From: Pseudoalteromonas sp. T1lg75
Lineage (GTDB): Bacteria; Pseudomonadota; Gammaproteobacteria; Enterobacterales; Alteromonadaceae
NCBI RefSeq assembly: GCF_002964705.1
Contig: NZ_PQCD01000053.1
Location: forward strand, 124,191 to 188,190
Direction: 5' to 3'
Length of the DNA stretch: 64,000 nt
In this document: one piece after another, positions 61,554 through 64,000 of the stretch
Position numbering within the stretch: position 1 is the stretch's first letter
Layout: each line of letters starts with the position of its first letter
The notes under the pieces: model-generated
The model's database searches: none
Told to the model about the DNA's origin: nothing
The model's input: only the letters and a program-made list of their open reading frames with translations
Program-made: the position numbers and the translations under genes

Positions 61554-63128
61554 CTAGCTGAGGGCGATTTTGGCCTTCACGTGTTCGGCGAAACCGCTAC
61601 CGGCTTCCAAATAGAAGTTGTAGGTAGAGTCCACACCCAGCTCTCGCAATTCTTTTTGTTGGTCCGGGTAATTGGCGATGGCGGTCACCTGACCTTTATA
61701 ACCGGAGGCCTTGAGCTGCTGTAGCGCCAAAATATTTTGGTTGTGTTTGGGCATGGCTAACATAACCATTTCCACCTGCGAGTGGTTCAGTCGTTGCCAA
61801 AAATCCGGATCCGTGGCATCGGCGGTCAAGGCCCGGCGTCCGCGCTTAACATGGCGGGCAACCACTTCCGGTTTGATATCGATACCGGCCACCGCATCGG
61901 GAAAGCTTGCGGCGATGGTTTCATAGGCACCGGTGCCGATACGACCCATGCCGAAGATAACGATACGGGTGTTGTGAAGATTCACCGGCAGCTCTTCTTC
62001 CAAGCGCGTATCGCTTTCAAAGCGCAGCAGCCAGTTTTCCATACGGACATAGATTTCGTTGGCGCGCGCATTCAGCGGTGAGGCAATAATAAAGGTGACG
62101 GCCACCGCCGTGGCTACGACCGCCAACCATTGTGAAGATACCCAGCCGCTGCTGGCGGCCACCGCACAGACGATAAGGCCAAATTCGCTGTAGTTGGCCA
62201 GGGTAAAGGCGCTAAGCAAGGAGGTACGGGCGCGCAGGCGCACCGAGTTGGTCAATGCGTAATAGAGCATCACTTTTACGCCCAGTACCGACACAATCAG
62301 CAGGGCCGCGACTACCGCACTAAAGGTCAGCTCGGCGTTTAAGCCTATGGTCAAGAAAAAGCCAACCAAGAGGATATCTTTAAAGCTTAATAAGGACTTG
62401 GCCAGTTCACCGGCCTTTTTATGGCTGGCAAACATCATGCCCAGAATAAGGGCGCCGAGATCCCCTTTAATCCCCGCAAACTCAAAGGCCTGGTAACCGG
62501 CTACCAGGGCGAAGAAAAATCCGAACAAGGGGAGCAGCTCACCGTGTTTGGAGCGGTTGAGGATCCAGAACATGACAGGGCGAACCAGCGGCAATAATAC
62601 CAGCAAGGCCAAAGCCCAGTAATTGGGCATCTTGCCGGTGCTGGCGACTAAAAACAGCACCGCAAAAATATCCTGCATAACCAAGATACCGATGGAAATC
62701 TTACCGTGCAGACTGGCCATCTCACCGCGGTCTTCCAAGACCTTAACGGCAAACACAGTGCTTGAGAAACTAAAAGCAAAACCCAACAATAAGGCGGTTT
62801 GCCAATTTAACTCCACGAACAAGGGCAGAGCAAAAACACCAAGCAGCAATAACAAACCGCCAAAAAGCGCCGTACTTAAAACGATATGCGCCGTTGCCGG
62901 GACCCAGACCTGCACCTTCATTAAACTGGATACCTTCAGTTTCAGGCCGATACTAAAGAGCAGCAGGGTGATCCCCAAATCAGCAATGCTATTTAACAGC
63001 TCCGTGGTTTTATAGCCGGCGAAATGCAAGACAAAGCCGGCAATTAAAAAGCCCACCATAGGCGGAAGTTTTACCTGGTAGGCGGCGAAACCGCAGACAA
63101 AAGCAATGGCAAAAAAGATGAGTTCCAT
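61554..63128 (-). CDS. CPA2 cation:proton antiporter with RCK domain (KefB-like)
   Basis: The 524-residue protein has about 12-13 membrane helices with the CPA2 ion site region (FAFSFSSTVFAVKVLEDRGE) and a C-terminal RCK/TrkA-N domain (IVIFGMGRIGTGAYETI, AVAGIDIKPEVVARHVKRG, LTADATDPDFWQRL) that binds nucleotide. Such proteins exchange potassium or sodium for protons. The start at 63128 gives a hydrophobic first helix at once; an open extension to 63206 is non-homologous in character. The ribosome site is weak. Confidence 0.9.
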   Translation of the reverse strand: MELIFFAIAFVCGFAAYQVKLPPMVGFLIAGFVLHFAGYKTTELLNSIADLGITLLLFSIGLKLKVSSLMKVQVWVPATAHIVLSTALFGGLLLLLGVFALPLFVELNWQTALLLGFAFSFSSTVFAVKVLEDRGEMASLHGKISIGILVMQDIFAVLFLVASTGKMPNYWALALLVLLPLVRPVMFWILNRSKHGELLPLFGFFFALVAGYQAFEFAGIKGDLGALILGMMFASHKKAGELAKSLLSFKDILLVGFFLTIGLNAELTFSAVVAALLIVSVLGVKVMLYYALTNSVRLRARTSLLSAFTLANYSEFGLIVCAVAASSGWVSSQWLAVVATAVAVTFIIASPLNARANEIYVRMENWLLRFESDTRLEEELPVNLHNTRIVIFGMGRIGTGAYETIAASFPDAVAGIDIKPEVVARHVKRGRRALTADATDPDFWQRLNHSQVEMVMLAMPKHNQNILALQQLKASGYKGQVTAIANYPDQQKELRELGVDSTYNFYLEAGSGFAEHVKAKIALS

Positions 63129-63324
63129 AGATTTCTTTTTATAGTCGATATGCTCACAGTGTAGCGAAAGCCTGGCTTGATGAAAATACGTTACCTTAGA
63201 GTTCAATGACTAAGGTCATAGCGGGTAAAAATTTTCAATATTTGTCGTTAACCTAAAGTTTTCACTGACAAGGCTGTAAAAATGTGGTTAAGATGCGAAA
63301 AAGGATCTTCAAACAGGAGTAGTT

Positions 63325-64000
63325 ATGTTTAAAAAAATCCTGGCTTCAGTTGGCATTGGTGCGGCGAAAGTAGACACAGTGCTACAAACCGAGCATTTGC
63401 ACCCTGGACAAAAATTTCACGCCGAAATCATTATTAAAGGCGGCGATGTCGAGCAAGATATTTCCGGTCTGGAATTGGCATTAATGACCCGTGTTAAGGT
63501 AGAGGCGGATGATGGCGCTTATTTTGCCAATCATATTATCGATAAGTGGCGGGTGAGTGAAAAGCTGACATTACAACCGGGTGAGGAGCATCGTATTCCG
63601 TTTGAAGCGAGACTGCATTCGGAAACGCCGATCACTGAGTTTAGTGCCGGTTATCACCAGACTCAGGTGTGGATTCAAACCGGTTTGAATATTGATTTGG
63701 CGCTTGATGCCAGTGACCGTGATGTGTTGCACATCTATCCTAATGAGGCGGTTAAAGCCTGCATGCAGGCCATGGATAAATTGGGCTTCTCCTTGGTGAA
63801 AGCGGATGTGGAAAAGGGGTATTTACGTGCCCCCAGCTTCCAGTCAACCTCTGGTTGTTATCAGGAATTGGAGTACCGCCCGGGGAATCGTGGCATGTTC
63901 GGTATTCAGGAAGTGGAGCTCTCTTTCGTCCCCGAGGCGCATAAGACCCATGTACTTATCGAGCTTGACCGAGCGTTTCGTGCCGATGGTTACATCGACC
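63325..64000 (+). CDS. Spo0M-family (SPO0) protein, 5' part only
   Basis: An open frame from ATG 63325 (AGGAG six bases upstream) runs off the right edge after 225 codons. It reads MFKKILASVGIGAAKVDTVL, then HPGQKFHAEIIIKGGDVEQDI and TEFSAGYHQTQVWIQTGLNI, the arrestin-like fold of the sporulation-control protein Spo0M family, common in non-sporulating proteobacteria too. Function there is unknown. It is divergent from the antiporter gene. Confidence 0.85.
   Translation, partial: MFKKILASVGIGAAKVDTVLQTEHLHPGQKFHAEIIIKGGDVEQDISGLELALMTRVKVEADDGAYFANHIIDKWRVSEKLTLQPGEEHRIPFEARLHSETPITEFSAGYHQTQVWIQTGLNIDLALDASDRDVLHIYPNEAVKACMQAMDKLGFSLVKADVEKGYLRAPSFQSTSGCYQELEYRPGNRGMFGIQEVELSFVPEAHKTHVLIELDRAFRADGYID

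Overview
The window reads as chromosomal DNA of a free-living, probably marine gammaproteobacterium of the Alteromonadales type. This rests on the gene orders rpsP-rimM-trmD-rplS, smrB/prmB-aroC-epmC-yfcL, smpB/ratA-ratB/bamE and ilvC/ilvY, on the class II (490-residue) ketol-acid reductoisomerase, on three TonB-dependent receptors, and on the mipA-DUF3019-two-component cluster. The genus cannot be fixed from sequence alone. No rRNA, tRNA, prophage, full insertion sequence or CRISPR array was seen.

Layout. 1-5.1 kb: the 3' end of a lytic transglycosylase gene, an MscS channel, a CorB-type CBS transporter and ypjD, divergent from ffh. 5.2-9.8 kb: a DUF3750 lipoprotein, a GNAT acetyltransferase, the rpsP-rimM-trmD-rplS operon (rimM carries a one-base frameshift) and tyrA behind two TyrR-like boxes. 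9.8-13.1 kb: small accessory genes (cupin, CHMI-like isomerase, MddA-like methyltransferase, two unknowns, two very small ORFs). 13.1-29.5 kb: the most accessory part. A seven-gene minus-strand operon (Gfo/Idh oxidoreductase, TIM-barrel isomerase, MFS transporter, DUF1080, GMC oxidoreductase, its Tat-exported small subunit, and a secreted TIM-barrel isomerase) is divergent from an AraC-PAS regulator. It is followed by a BadF-type sugar kinase overlapping cutC, then a 996-residue TonB-dependent receptor and a lipoprotein with four discoidin-like repeats. Read together these resemble a glycoside-utilisation locus in which sugars are oxidised to 3-keto derivatives, cleaved by elimination and reduced again.

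29.6-45.7 kb is mostly housekeeping: pheA with a Phe-rich leader peptide and attenuator, a dCache-PAS-GGDEF-EAL protein, smrB, prmB, aroC, epmC, an ATP-NAD kinase-family gene, yfcL, an AbgT-family transporter broken by a one-base frameshift, a second TonB-dependent receptor, smpB, ratA, ratB and bamE. 45.8-64 kb: a GIY-YIG protein, an M28 peptidase and TPR lipoprotein pair, ilvC/ilvY, mipA-DUF3019 with an OmpR-type regulator and kinase, a Fur-box-preceded iron operon (DUF4856, imelysin, FecA-like receptor), a fatty acid hydroxylase-family membrane protein, a small unknown protein, a CPA2 antiporter and the start of a Spo0M-family gene.

Two copies (about 160 bp) of a MITE-like element with inverted ends sit at 45787-45948 and 59781-59940 in the same orientation. 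Three aromatic amino acid genes (tyrA, pheA, aroC) lie in the window, and two of them show readable regulatory signals. All functional calls come from reading motifs and gene context; no database search was possible.
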